Source: Drosophila miranda
Lineage: Eukaryota; Arthropoda; Insecta; Diptera; Drosophilidae
Assembly (NCBI RefSeq): GCF_003369915.1
Contig: NC_046676.1
Span: 18,520,001 to 18,584,000, forward strand
Reading direction: 5' to 3'
DNA: 64,000 nt
Below, piece by piece: positions 39,575 to 51,684 of this stretch (within the stretch, counting starts at the first letter, position 1; every line of letters begins with the position of its first letter). The position numbers and the translations under genes were made by a program. Under the pieces are notes generated by a model. It was not told the origin of the DNA. It saw nothing but the letters and a program-made list of their open reading frames with translations, and did no database searches.

Positions 39575-42500
39575 TCAATCATTTTTCACTGGATAGTAGA
39601 TTAGATCTGGCTGCTGTCCGTGAGGGGGCATTTGCTGCATCATTCCGCCCATCATCGGAGGCAGGATGGCCTTTGACTCGTCACCTAGCATAGAGTAGCC
39701 TACGCCCACCCCGACTCCTGTTCGCTCGTAAACGTTGCCATGCGTTGCCGCCAGGGGCAGTAAGTGGGGGTGCAACGGCGGCTGTTGTTGTGACTGCTGG
39801 CCATGCAAATGATAGGGCGGAAAGCTGTTTTGTTTTTGCTGCTCACTGACCAACTGGTCGCTCATGTGCTGCTCATAGGCTCCCCCATACACGGCGCCAC
39901 TTCTCATCAAGGCTCCCGGATAGCCTCCTGCACTGTGATGTTGCTGTTGCTGTTGCTGTTGCGCTGCTTGCTGCTGTTGCTGCTGCTGGGCCGTCGGCTG
40001 CTGCTGATGCTGGATCAAGTCGAAGTTGTACTCCATTGTCGCGGGATTGTCAATGAGATTCGTGAGTATGCTGCCGATGTTGTTGTAATTGTGGGGATCT
40101 CCCGGATTGGACTGTCCCTGCGGTTGTTGCTGTTGGGGCTGCTGCTGCTGCTGAGGGCTCTGACTGAAACCTGGCGCTGGCCACATATGCTGGAAGCTCA
40201 TCATATCACTAGCTAGAGCTGGATCTTGTTGGGGCTGCTGTTGTGGTTGTGGTTGTGGTTGTGGCGGCGGCTGCTGCTGCTGCTGCGGTTTGCTCACAGC
40301 TTGTGACGGCTGCTGTTGGGCAGGCGGCACATTCATTGGAAGCCCTAGAAACTCGGCCGAGTCTACAATATAGAATTTGTTATCCTTCAACTCCTGCTGG
40401 TTGTTAGGCGGATTACCAAAGTTCATGTTGCCCCAAGAATCTGCGGTCTGTTGTTGCAGGAATTGTTGTTGCTGCTGCTGCTGCTGTTGTTGTTGTTGTT
40501 GTACTGGCGGAGGTTGCGGCGACTGCAGTCTCGCATGCTGCGGGGAATGCGACGGCTGCTGGTGCTGCTGTTGCAGCTGCTGCGTTGAGGGATGGTGGTG
40601 CAATGGCGAGCGCTGGCTATGACGGTGTTGCTGCTGCATCATCAGCTGGTGCTGGTGGTGCATTGGCGGCATATGGTGAGGGGAATTAAAGTGCTGCGGT
40701 TGCTGCTGCTGCTGGATCTGCGACGAATGTGGAGGATGTGCAGGATGAGGACTCTGAGGTGTGTGACTCCTCAGGTGCTGCTGCTGTTGCTGCTGATATT
40801 GACTGATCAGCTGGTGCTGCTGATAGCTTCCGGCCGCTTGGCCAGCCTCAAAGTGGAACTGCCCCTCCTGCCCGAAGCTATTCATTCGCTGCAGGTGCAG
40901 ATCAGCCGGGCTGGCACGCAGCTGTTGCTGCTGCTGCTGTTGTTGTGTTGGAGGTGGCGTTGGAAGTTGCTGATGCAAAGGATTTGGTGGTGGTGGTGGT
41001 GGTGGCTGCTGCTGTTGCGGCGGCGGTGCTTGTTGGCTTGGCGGCAGTTTCTCAGCATTAAAGCTCTGATTGTAGATGGAATTCTGCTGAGATTCACTCG
41101 TAGAAACCGAGTGCTGCGACGTAGAGGCCGTCGAGGACTGCGAGCTGTTGCTGCTGACCATCGCCGCATTGAATTGATCCTGCTGCAGACATCCTGGGGT
41201 CGTTGAGACTGGGGGTGGTGGCGTGGGCGTTGCTGCAGCTCCCTTCTGCTGTTGCTGTACGGAAGCCCCTGCTGCGCCTGCTGCTCCCTGTGACTTTGCC
41301 TTTCCGGCCGTTGACTTTTTGCTGGCTTTCACAGGCGGCGGACCTGGCATATCCGGCAGAGCAGCCATTTCAGCTGGCGAAAAGAAGGAAGGAAGGAAGC
41401 AAGGAAAGCAGTTAGAACAGAACCCTTCGAGGCGAAACAGATGCATTACCTTCTTCGTTAGCTTTGGGGAAGCGCTGTTTTCCCTTCTTAGGCGGCGGCG
41501 TTTGATTTCCATGCATTGTCTGCTTGTGACGCACCAAATGCGTCTTCCATTTGAAGGTCTGCGAAGGGTTAGAGATTAAAAAAAGCTTCAGAAGGATCCT
41601 TGGACGTAGAACCCACCTGATCGCAGTAGTTACAGCAATGCGGTCGCTCCTCCGAGTGAGAGGGCAGATGCCTTTGCAGCGACTTGGCCGACCCGAAGCG
41701 CTTACCACACAGCGTACACTTGCACTCGGACACATCCACATGCGCGTTGCTGTAGTGCTCCTTGAGTGCGGGATATGTGTAGTAGGATGAGCCGCACATG
41801 TCGCACACATAAGTGCGTTTCACCTCGGTGTGCAGCTGCACGTGCCGCTCCAGGTTGGCCTTCAACGTGAAGCGATTATGGCAAATGTGGCACTCGAAGA
41901 AGTTGTCTCGCTTATGCACGCGTATTATGTGCTGGTAGAGGGCATTTTTTGATGTAAACTCCTCGCCGCAAACCTCGCAGATGGCCCCGTCCGCCTTGTG
42001 GCCAGTCTCCTCGAAATGCTGCTGCAGCTTCTTCTGGGGAAACTTTAGCCCGCACTCGCCGCACGGAAAGGCTGCAACAAAAAACAGAATTTTAGATCAA
42101 CAGTTTCACATATAGTTTTCATTCAATATAAGGCTGATTCCATTTCAAGGGACTGGACTCCACTCCTCAGGAGAACTTGGTGAAATTTACATTCACGCCG
42201 ACTCACTTTTGAAATCCTTCTTGCTGTGCGAATCGACATGGGCGTGAAACTGCTGCATTCGCGAGTAAGATTCGCCGCAGGTCTCGCACACGAACGGAAA
42301 CTCCTTTATGTGCATCGTCCGATTGTGATGGATTCTTTCCTGAGAAACAAACAATACAAAAGTTATTAATTGGTCAGCACAGAATCACAGAACCCCCGCC
42401 CCCCTCATTCATCCTTTATATTTATCTTTTTATATGGTTACCTCTAACGTGTTGCCATTGGGTTGGCCGCAATCGTGACAGAAGCCTGGATGCATTTTGT

Positions 42501-45055
42501 AGTGATCCAGCAGAGATTTCCGCTTGCGATAGGACTTCGGGCACAAGAGGCAATTGTAGATAGGCTTATCCTTTTTGCTACCGGGCGTGTGTCCCCCACT
42601 GCCGCCACTTCCGCTGCCATGCTGAGAAGGTGGCGCTTGCAGAGAGGTACTGCTGCTGCTGCCGCCATCGATCAGCTGCTGCTTGGCCGCATCCAGTTCA
42701 TCCAGCTCGGTGTCCAACTCGTCGTCATCCTCGTCGGGCGACAGATCATTGTCGTCCAGCTCTAGCGAGGAGTTCATCTGGCCACAGACATTGCTCGAAA
42801 CCGGAGATTCGTCTCCCAGATTTGACAAGGCAACAAGTGCAGGCATCTGACGATTGTTCATCATCGAGACGCCATGCTGTGGGAACTGTCCCTGCATCAT
42901 TTGCTGCTGCTGGTGCTGCATATTTACGTGCTGCTGCTGCATCATGCCACCCATCATGGAGAGGGGATTATTGCTCGAGTTGTAGTGATTTGGATGCTGA
43001 TGCAGCTGCTGAATCTCATTGGCGTGGGTCCCAGAGCTTCCTCCACCCGACATGATGATATGTCCCTGCTGACTGCTCCCCTTCAGGTCTCTGCTCTCCA
43101 AGGTCATGGTCATGGGCAGATGAAGCGATGGCTTGCCTGGTGCTATTTGCTCCTGTACTGATCCCAGACTCTGTCCCTGCCCCTGCCCGTGGAGGGATAT
43201 TGGCTGGCAGTGGAGATTGCCATTATTGTTATTATTATTATTGTTGTTGTTGTTGTTGTTGTTGCTGTTGATGCTATTGCTTGACGTAAGGCCGTTGATC
43301 ACAAGATTTGCACTGCTGCTGCTACTTCTGCAAGAAAGGGACATATTAACAAGTATTCTGGGAAGCAGGCTGCAGCTCTACTCACAGGTGATGCGAATGA
43401 TGACTATTGTTCTCCAGGACAACCCCGCTTACTTCGATTCCATTCCCATTACCATTCCCACTCCCACTGCTGCTGCTGTTGCTGCTGTTGCTACTGTGGC
43501 CGCTCGCACTGTTTACGCTGCACAGGGCACTACCGGCGCCAGCGAGCATGTCATCTATCTCCGGCTCCATTTCCAGACCATCGATAAGACGTCCTGCGCC
43601 TACACCGTCGTCAATGAACTCTTCAAACTTCATAATCTCTTGAGCTGCCGACGACAGCTGTGATTCCGTTTCCGATTCCAGCTCCGAGTCGCCAAAAGAG
43701 ATGGCAGGCAGCTGTGGGGGCAGCTCTTGCTCCTGCTCCTGCTCCTGCTCACGCTCACGCTCCGACTCCTGCTCCTGCTCCCGATTCTGTTGCTCCCGAT
43801 TCTCATCGTCGTGCAGCTCCTGTTGCGCCTGAATCTCTTGCTGCTGTTTTTGGATCTCCTGCTGCTGAATCTCATTCTGCTTCAGTAGGCTGACCAGTAG
43901 ACGACGCTCCCGCTGTCTCCGCCACTCTTCCAATCGCTGGTCGCGGAGCTCCTTCAACACTCTCGTCGAAGGCGTGGTGCCCAGCAGCCGTCCATTCTCC
44001 ACAAAGTTCTCATAGAACTGTTTGAGGAAGGGCTTGTGGTGCTGACTCAGCGCCAGGCGCAACAGAGTACGGAACTGAGCCTTAAAAGCCCGCTCACTGA
44101 ACTCCCCGGTACTGTGGTGATATCGCAGCGTATATTGGCTGTCCTCGTGGAAGACGTAGCCCTCGCCTAGGCTGGATCTCTCCTCTTTCCTCCTCACACT
44201 CGACACTCCCACCCCAGCGCCACAGCCACGTGCATGTTGTTGGTTCGCATTCGCTTGACCAGCTTACTGTCGCTGCTGTTGCCATTGGGGCTGCTGCTGG
44301 CCGCATCCTCATCCAGGTGATCCTCCTCATCTTCCTCGGCTCCAAAAGTTGCCTCGTACTTCCGTTTGACCAGGAGTGAGCCACCGCCTTGTATTAGATC
44401 CAAAGGATCACCAGGCCCAAGTGCATCCACATGGTTGCCAGCGTTGAATTGCAGGGAAGACGAATTCTCAGTGTCCGCATCATGGAGGAATTCCTCCTCC
44501 TCCTCGTCGTCGAGGCCCAGAAACTCCTCTTTGCAAAGGATTTTCTCGAAATTCTGGTTCAGATCTGTAGAACCGGCCTCCTCTTCCTCATCTTCTTCCA
44601 CTTGATGCTCCCGTTTGATCTCTGCATCGGCCCCGGCCCCGGCGCCGTCGAAACCGCCACCGCTGTCCGGCTCCTGCTTCTCCTTTTTCTCCTTCTTGGT
44701 GGACAGCAGCAGCTGCTGGAGCTGTTCGCTCTTCGCTAGCTCGTGGTGGGTGGCCAGCGCTCCGCCATTATCATTGGTTATGTGACTGAATAGATTCCTG
44801 ACAACTTGGTCGCAGGCGTCCGGATATTTGCTCTTGAGCGTCTGCAGCAAAAATTGTATAGCATCGCACCGCAATGCCGTATTGAGGCTGTCCAGTAGAT
44901 TTAGTGACTGATCCACCTGGAAGAATCAAAGAATATTGGAGTTTGTAATATTTTGTAGAAGTATCATAGGAGAATCGTTTTCGCTCCACTGTGCCTAACT
45001 TATTGCGATAGTAGAAATAAATTACCAACTTCCGTCCTGTGCCGCCCATTTTCAT
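39575..45055 (-). CDS. large polyQ C2H2 zinc-finger transcription factor
   Basis: Probable nuclear regulator. Exons: 45,055-45,026; 44,916 to about 44,200; about 44,190-43,386; 43,327-42,442; 42,339-42,207; 42,071-41,617; 41,558-41,450; 41,373-39,575. The N-terminus MKMGGTGRKL joins VDQSLNLLDSLNTALRCDAI in phase 0. A region with acidic runs and a KRKYEATF segment follows, then Glu/Gln/Arg coiled stretches, then polyN (about 43,215-43,260). About eight C2H2 fingers come next: CLLCPKSYRKRKSLLDHYKMH, CETCGESYSRMQQFHAHVDSH, CGECGLKFPQKKLQQHF, CEVCGEEFTSKNALYQH, CHICHNRFTLKANLERH, CDMCGSSYYTYPALKEH, CTLCGKRFGSAKSLQRH and CDQTFKWKTHLVRHKQ. The C-terminal 600 residues are Gln/His/Pro-rich, ending YYPVKND. 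The junction near 44,200 needs a very short intron or hides a frame change. I think it may correspond to D. melanogaster CG10543, unverified. Confidence 0.82.
39940..41020 (-). repeat. CAG/CAA-rich polyQ-coding tracts
   Basis: These are multiple interrupted CAG/CAA runs in the last exon of the zinc-finger gene (for example about 39,940-39,990, 40,455-40,500 and 40,920-40,950). They encode polyQ, with polyH and polyP between. On the plus strand they create long Leu/Cys frames that are not genes. Confidence 0.85.
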
Positions 45056-45444
45056 GGAAAGCAGAAACTCGGGGGAGGAGATATAGGGGGGTGGTGAGGT
45101 GGTGTTTGTAGAGTTGCCACATATGTAAATTCAAAGTAGTTTTGTCCCAATTAGAACATAGCATCCATATTTGTTTTAATTAAACACACACACACACACA
45201 AACCTTCACTTGCCAAAATAACTGTGATCAAATACCATTAGAGATTATGATTTTCCAAACAATTTAATGCCATTAAAGCCACGAGAGGGAGAGTGGGGAG
45301 AAGTAGTAGCAGAGAGAGAGAAGCGCTCGCGTCATCAATGAAACGGTTAGACAGCACGGCGACAGAAGCAGCGACGCCGGCTGCGCTGTTCGCGCAAGCG
45401 ATTAGTGCAAAGCAAACACACGACCACAACGAAAACCAACGAAG

Positions 45445-45483
45445 ATGGCAAAAATAAAGAAGCAAAAAACAGCAACAGCGAAG
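45445..45483 (+). other. candidate short plus-strand first coding exon
   Basis: AAGATGG is followed by codons for MAKIKKQKTATAK and then AAG|gtaggg, a possible splice donor. The preceding 100 bases are rich in GCGAC/ACGAAAACC, like a 5' UTR. No convincing next exon was found, so this may be chance. Confidence 0.22.
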
Positions 45484-46609
45484 GTAGGGAGACAGAGAAG
45501 AAGAGGCAGGGAAATTAAAACAGCGAACAATTTGTGCTACTTTTCCCCCATTCCACAATGTTTCCACTATATATGCATGTGTATGTGTGCATTTATCTCT
45601 CTAAATGTATGTGTGGGTATGTATGTGTTTTTGCAGCGATTTGTAGTTGTTACAAGCACAATGTGGGGCTCTCTGCTCGCTACACGTTCCTCTCGCACCA
45701 TCCATCCACCCACTGTATGAGAGAAGAAGAAAGAAAACAATACAGAATAACGGAAAAGGGAGAATTGGTGGACAGGGCTAAAAGCAAACGACGACGGGTA
45801 CACACTTCTGAAATACTTTGAATACCCTTTGTTTTGTATTTATTGAATGATTACAAAAATTCATTGATCCAACTTGCAACTGGGTGGCAACGCAGCAACT
45901 CTCGCGTTTTATTTGTCAATAAAGTAGTTGTAAATTTAGATTGCAGATAGCTCTCACACACACATGCATACGCATACAGTAATAATCACATTTTTTGTGT
46001 GTGTGGTAAGAAAACGGAAAAGCGGAGGGAGAGAAAGAGCGCGCGAAAGAGAGTAATGGGAAAGGAAAATTAAAATACCACATTTAATTACATTTTATTT
46101 CTGTTCTTATTAAATGATCTCTAGTGTGTGTTTGCGTGTGTGTGAGTGAGAGAAAGAGACGTAGTGCACTTGATGTGATGTACATATTTATATGTACCTT
46201 AACCACAAAAATAAAATACGATGCACTTTTCTTTAGGATAAGAATATCATTCAACTCAATATAAATAGGATGAATGGAATCTCTTATAGGGTATTCAATA
46301 GTAGACTTTTCTGCGATGTCAGCTGTATTTTCCATCTTGATTTATGCCGCTTTAGTTGCAACACAGAAATATTTAGTTCGTTTACAATTGTTATATATGT
46401 ATGTAGGTTCATACAAACACATTTACCTGTTCCCCAAAGCGCACACACACACACCAACACATCCAAAGATAAATAGAAGCGGACTGACTACATATCTTCA
46501 AAATATTTCTAAACACGTGAGTACATCCCCACACACACACACAGATAAACATTCATATACTACTTACATATGTATATAATATATTATATATATAGAAGAA
46601 ACAGTCAAA

Positions 46610-46789
46610 ATGGGGGCAGCAGGCGGTACAGGGAAGGGCAAGAAGGTGACGTTGCATGCATTTTTAGCTAAATTTATGTATGTTATACATTTTGCTTTTC
46701 CTCCCCCCTCTCATACACAGACCCAAAAGCTTTTAGAGCAGCACAAATACATAGGAATGCATCCAAATAGTTTTAGTAATCAAAAATAG
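46610..46789 (+). other. candidate small ORF or exon (MGAAGGTGKGKKVT)
   Basis: The start codon has a strong fly Kozak context (TCAAAATGG). The first twelve codons, MGAAGGTGKGKK, are Gly/Lys-rich and GC-rich in a very AT-rich surrounding, and AAG|gtgacg could be a donor. Read without splicing the frame encodes 59 residues and stops at TAG. I do not recognise it. Confidence 0.25.
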
Positions 46790-49639
46790 TAAAAATAGCT
46801 TTTACACTGTCTCTTGTCTTCCTCCTTGCCTTAATTTAAGAGTATTATTAATGAAATTGGCACAGAGCGTACGCTCTTTTGGTCTGCTGCTTCACAGTGC
46901 TTCACAGCCCCATAGTTCGAAACTAGAAAAGGATAACTAATTTAACCCCCATCGACCTGCGTCCGGCTTTCTGACAGCATTCACTCATGTCGTAAACCCA
47001 ATTAATAGCGATAAAAAACTTTAATTGCGTTTCTAAAGAGAGAGAAGAGAAGTAATTAAAACGCTGTAAGGGAAAACATGAGCTGAACTGCCATTCAAGA
47101 GAAATTTAGTTTCAGAGGGAATGCCATTTTATGTGTTTCATGAGTGAGTGCATTAGTTCTTCATTAAAAAAATTCCCTAACTTCTTATTCCACCACCAAT
47201 GGAAATACATGTACACAAATGAACAATTTTGCCCCACTGTGCAATGCTGTTTACCATTCTTCTTCTTCTTTCACTTGTGCTTTGCTTCGTACATTCGTAC
47301 CGTGTTGTCCATCTCACTTCCACTTGCATACGGGAGCGAGCTTCCACAAATTTTATATGCATGCAGGAGGAAGAGAAAGGGGAGAAGTAGTGACTCCCTC
47401 CCGCTTTTCGCTCACACCCCTCTCACAAATACTTTCTACGAGGAACAACACAAACCACACACACACACACATTCACAAATCCAATCATGCTCTTACTCTT
47501 GGGGCTCTATTTCTATGTATGAGTGCGAGATGGAGTGTTGTGTGTGTGTATGTGCTTTTGGATTTAGTAGTATTTTTTATGGTATTAGTATTTATGCAAA
47601 TGTAAGTTTGTTTCTTTGTATGAGTGTGTAATCCATGTAAACGTTGTTATAAACTAATAAAAAATAAAAATAAATATTTCCTCAAATATAACGAGGGAAA
47701 ACAAAACAAAAGTGAATAATAGCAACCCAGTAACAAGAACCATATTGAAATGGGTCGAAAAATGGGGAGTAGCATAGCACAAAAATATAGAGAGAATGTC
47801 AGAGGGGGAACTACAATTCATTTTAGAGGCAAATAGAAAAAACAAAAATTACATTATGTGGCACTCGTTGAAAGGAAGAAGTGGATAGAGAGAGGAAAGG
47901 GGAGCCGAGAAGAAGGGGAAATGGGAGTGGTATGCGTTTTGCCTTTGAATGGGATAGTGGGAGTGCGATGGGGATGGGTTGGGGTCTGGTTTTGTGCTGG
48001 GGTGGTATGATGGGGGTTTAGAGATACACTCGGCGGAAGTTCACAGACACACACACACACACACACAGAAAGCTTAATATGTGTGGGTGGGTGGAAATTG
48101 TGCAAGAATTCCCCCATCCATTTTGAATGGGTTGGGTAGGGAGAGTCTGCTAGGGGGCGTTTAAAGCTTTTAAAATAATAAACGGAATAGAAGAACAGCA
48201 CACGGAAAGAAAGCGCCCACACAGCACTCTTCTTCTCTTTCAACTCATTTAACTGTAGTAGCTCTCTCCCTATCTCGCTCTTAAGATGACCGCAATTCCC
48301 GCTCAAAAATCCATTAACCGCTTATCTTTGTTTACTTCAGGTGTTTCGCATTCCTAATTGGAGAGTAAAGCAAAATGCTAAAACAAATTCAAATACTCCG
48401 TATTCTCTTTTTTTTGTTTTAATCGAGGCGACCTTTTAACATTACAACAAAAGCAAAGGCGGCAACAAAATACGACCAGTGCACACTGTACCTCACTTCA
48501 TTTGTTATCTGTCGTCCTCCACCTCCTACTCTTCTATCACACGCTCTCTTTGGCTCTCGCTCTCCATCTCACTGTCGCTCTCTTCTTTGCCTTTACACGT
48601 TGTTTTTCTCCTCTCTCTCTCTCTCTCTCTCATACAGTTAGACAGTCACACAAACACATTTACGGTTGTACCTATGTTTCTGTGTATATAATATGGTGAA
48701 TGGAAGGAGTAAAACGGGGGCTGGGGCGTAAACATTATTTAATTACCAGTAATTTAAAATCCAACTGTTTAGTTTTGTTATCCATTTTGTTGTTGGCTTC
48801 TGCATTTGGCTGAATTTTATTTATACGTTTCACTTACACACACAGGCACAGAATCTCACTACACGCAAACAGCTACATATACGTGCATATGTATGCGTGT
48901 TTTTTTTATTATTTCGATTTTTCTTTAGCCCGTGCTTCGCGTTTCTTCGTGCTTTGCTGTGGCTCAACTTTTTTTCTTTTCTTTTTTTCTGTTATTTCAT
49001 TCTCCTCTTTTGCTTTTGACTTTTTGTACGTTGACGCTGGCAGCGCTGCTACCGCAGACGGCTACTGCGGATGGCGCTGCTGCTGCTGCTGCTTCTCGCT
49101 CTCGCTGTATTGACAACATTGAAAAATTCCCATTGGTTTTTTCACATTTTTCTGCTTTCCTTTCGGATTTTGATCCATATAAGCTGAATTCGCCGATTTT
49201 ATTATTGCATAAATCAAGCACATGAAATATAACTGTGCTTCTTGCAACTTTATGTGGCACTAACACACACACACACACAACACACACGCGCGCGTTCAAT
49301 GCCTCTGCTGCGTAGGAAAAAATGTTTTTTCAATCTTCTCTCCACGCGTAACCCGGTGCGCACACTTAATTTACTCGAAACGTCATCAGGGAAAACCGTT
49401 AATCAATTTATTAAAATTTACAATTGCATTTTTCCACAGCAACGCAACAATTCCCCAACAATTCTCCCGCAATATACATACAAGTACATAAATATATATT
49501 TATATATATATATATACATATACACGAGGATGGGAGTATGGAGTCTACTTTTCTACACATTTGCTACATAATGGAAGGAAAAAGGGGGTATGGACAGCAG
49601 GCAAAACGGCCCAGATAATGCAACGCATGCACGGTAAAA

Positions 49640-50040
49640 TCCACCCTATTTGCCCAATATACCTTGAATATACCCAATATACAAAAATTCGATTTTGTCT
49701 TCAAGGTATATTGTCCTCACAAGTGAGATGAAGATGAGGTGAGGGCAGTACGAACCTTGCAATTTTTTTTGTTTCTTGTCCATACACCTTTCTACAGCCC
49801 ATTACGACTCAAGTTTTCGTTGCACGTCTGTGAGCGTTGTGAGCGTCTGAGCCTCAGATATATACCAAAACAGACCTAAATATACCGAAAAAAACGAGTT
49901 TAGCCCACTTAACCGCCATTTATTTATTTAGATATATATATTCATATAGGCGATATATAATACGATGTATCGATAAAATATACCGTCCACCATCAGGTAT
50001 ATACCAAAATATATCGTATCATTTCAAAATATACCGATAC
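49640..50040. repeat. TATACC/GGTATA-rich cluster
   Basis: There are repeated TATACC(A/G)AAA and its complement (for example ATATACCAAAACAGACCTAA, ATATACCGAAAAAAACGAG, AAATATACCGTCC). TATCGATA (a DRE match) occurs near 49,967. It uses the same TATACCG words as the dispersed promoter-proximal motif at 26.1, 27.45 and 35.4 kb. It is non-coding. Confidence 0.5.
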
Positions 50041-50321
50041 AAAAAACAAACTTAGCTCACTTAATTGGCCTTTATACATACTTAACTACGATATAAATTA
50101 TATATAATTTTGGTGTTTTGACGTTTAATAAATCGTGTTCTTCACCGAAAAATATGACATTATATATCATACAATACTGGAAAATCTTTTGGACAAACTT
50201 TTATTGAACTAGTTATTTTATGAACTGAACTAAAACAAGTTAAATTGATTTATAAATAATAACAATAATAATAACACAATGGACCTCTTATAGGACCAAG
50301 TGAGCTTGGGGGCGGAGGGGT

Positions 50322-50396
50322 TTCATTCCCCCTTCCCGACTACCGCCTTAACCTAACCTAGGTTAGGTTAGGTTAAGGCGGTAGCCGGGAGGGGGT
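50322..50396. repeat. near-perfect inverted repeat (hairpin)
   Basis: The left arm ends ACTACCGCCTTAACCTAACC and the right arm starts TTAGGTTAAGGCGGTAGCCG. With flanking CCCCCTTCCCG and CGGGAGGGGG the arms are about 30-33 bp with one or two mismatches and almost no loop. AACCTAACCTAA repeats just outside. It could be a foldback or MITE remnant, or a replication-slippage product. No coding sequence is present. Confidence 0.75.
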
Positions 50397-50749
50397 AACC
50401 TAACCTAACAATAATAATAATATTTTATAATAATATGAAATAATGTATAAATAATATACATGGCAAAATCGAGGTTAGAAAACTACGTCACATACGGCAC
50501 ATAGAAAACTTGGCGATAGGCCAGCGAAGCGATTGTAAGTTTTGGTTTGGGGGAATTGAATACATAACGAATCGCCGCCGATTCGGACGGAATCATCTTG
50601 CTGAATTAATAATATTCCGTAATTCTATTCCGTATATATGTATCATAACCGATATAATTACATTGTGCGGGCATTATACAGGAAGATGTTTTAAAAATAA
50701 ACATCAATGTGTTTTAATCCCTGGTACAATAATCACATATCGATGAGCT

Positions 50750-51100
50750 GTCATCCCTGGAGACAAATCATTTCAATAATAGCATGCGATGAATATCGGA
50801 GGATGACTATAGCAAGCCAACCGCCCGTTGGACCACCCAACAAGGAGGCGAGCCTGGACAGCAGACGAATTGGAATCGAATTCAGTGACACATCGAGGTG
50901 TGCTTGGGGGTTATCGGACAGCAGCGCCGGCCATTGAGAAGTCTCTCTAGGTTCTGGAGCAGGACATAAAGAATGGCAAGCGGATCGACAGGCCATCTGA
51001 GGAGCTCGATGCAGTCACAGAACGTGACGACGTGGGGCGTGGCCAAGGCGCTTTGCTTGGGCGACAGTACGCTGATCTTCAATCAGTAATTAGGATTCGA
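50750..51100 (+). pseudogene. decayed coding-like stretch, identity unknown
   Basis: This is a GC-richer island in AT-rich DNA. On the plus strand, parts read as protein-like segments in different frames (LDSRRIGIEF; then IEVCLGVIGQQ; then DIKNGKRIDRPSEELDAVTE and on to LLGRQYADLQSVI), with interruptions between them. This looks like a host gene copy or 3' exon that has lost its frame. The complementary strand also has an open frame (51,082-50,882), so the coding direction is not certain. I do not recognise the family. Confidence 0.35.
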
Positions 51101-51182
51101 CATGGATTCAGAGTAATAAAATATTTATTTCGCATGTTTGCATACATAATTGTAACATGAACTGATCATCGAAACTTCAGGG

Positions 51183-51603
51183 CTAACATTTTTTAAAATC
51201 GACACACTTCCAACAGCATTCGGGCCAATCTACTGTTGTGTCTACTCCATAAGTCTCACACTCTGCAAAAAGAGCTGGGTGTTGGCAGCTGAAATTGATA
51301 AATTAAATTAACACAATGAACCTGATATACTCTCAATTGTACTTACTACAAAATATCAGCAATTGCTGGTTGGTCCTTAGTAAAATAAATACAGGAGTGT
51401 AATCCACACACTAGGCTTGATTGCATTTGCCATCCTATGGGTACATATTGAAGAGTACGTTTTTCATGTTTTTCCCTAACATCACATTCAGTTTTATCTA
51501 ACTGACCAGTTGAAAGCCACCTTGTCCTCGTGAAGAAATAAGTCATAGCATTTGCACCGGATACGACCAACATAATAACGAAGATAATTTTCAGGAAATT
51601 CAT
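51183..51603 (-). CDS. small secreted cysteine-rich protein, SVWC-like (paralogue A)
   Basis: Two exons, 51,603-51,347 and 51,288-51,183, joined in phase 2 across a 60-bp intron, give 120 aa. The signal peptide MNFLKIIFVIMLVVSGANA is followed by a mature protein with nine cysteines, including SLVCGLHSC, LYCQHPALFAECETYGV and the ending WPECCWKCVDFKKC. The Cys pattern, with CC-x2-C near the C-terminus, resembles single-domain von Willebrand type C (Vago/SVWC) proteins of arthropods, which are secreted and often induced by infection or stress. I chose the ATG at 51,603 because it directly precedes the signal peptide. Paralogue B at 56.6-57.1 kb has the same intron position and phase. Minus-strand AATAAA occurs at about 51,121-51,126. 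The SVWC assignment is an inference from the cysteine pattern. Confidence 0.8.
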
Positions 51604-51684
51604 TGCAGGCAGGCAAGACAAGGCGGCAAAACACTCTCTAACTGAATGAACGGCCTAAAGCTACCGCTGCTTTATATAAAAAAA

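Larger units (their letters stand above)
45056..49620. other. probable 5' leader/intron of the zinc-finger gene, with antisense ORF candidates
   Basis: There is no supported long coding exon. Many CA, GA and TATA microsatellites are present (45,184-45,200; 48,045-48,068; 48,613-48,632; 49,263-49,285). On the minus strand 48,997-49,140 resembles a fly 5' untranslated exon (CAGCGAGAGCGAGAAGCAGC followed by CAG/GCA runs), so the zinc-finger transcript may start near 49.2-49.4 kb. Two small plus-strand candidates are listed separately. Confidence 0.4.

Noticed and set aside
40592-41206. Long plus-strand Leu/Cys-rich frame opposite the polyQ exon
   Set aside because: It is the antisense reading of CAG/CAA tracts in the zinc-finger gene's last exon.
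43133-43663. 176-codon plus-strand frame at 43.1-43.7 kb
   Set aside because: It is antisense to coding exons of the zinc-finger gene, created by polyN/polyS codon runs.
50341-50410. Insect-type telomere repeat (TTAGG-like) at GGTTAGGTTAGGTTA
   Set aside because: Only a few units within a hairpin; Drosophila telomeres do not use TTAGG and the locus is internal.
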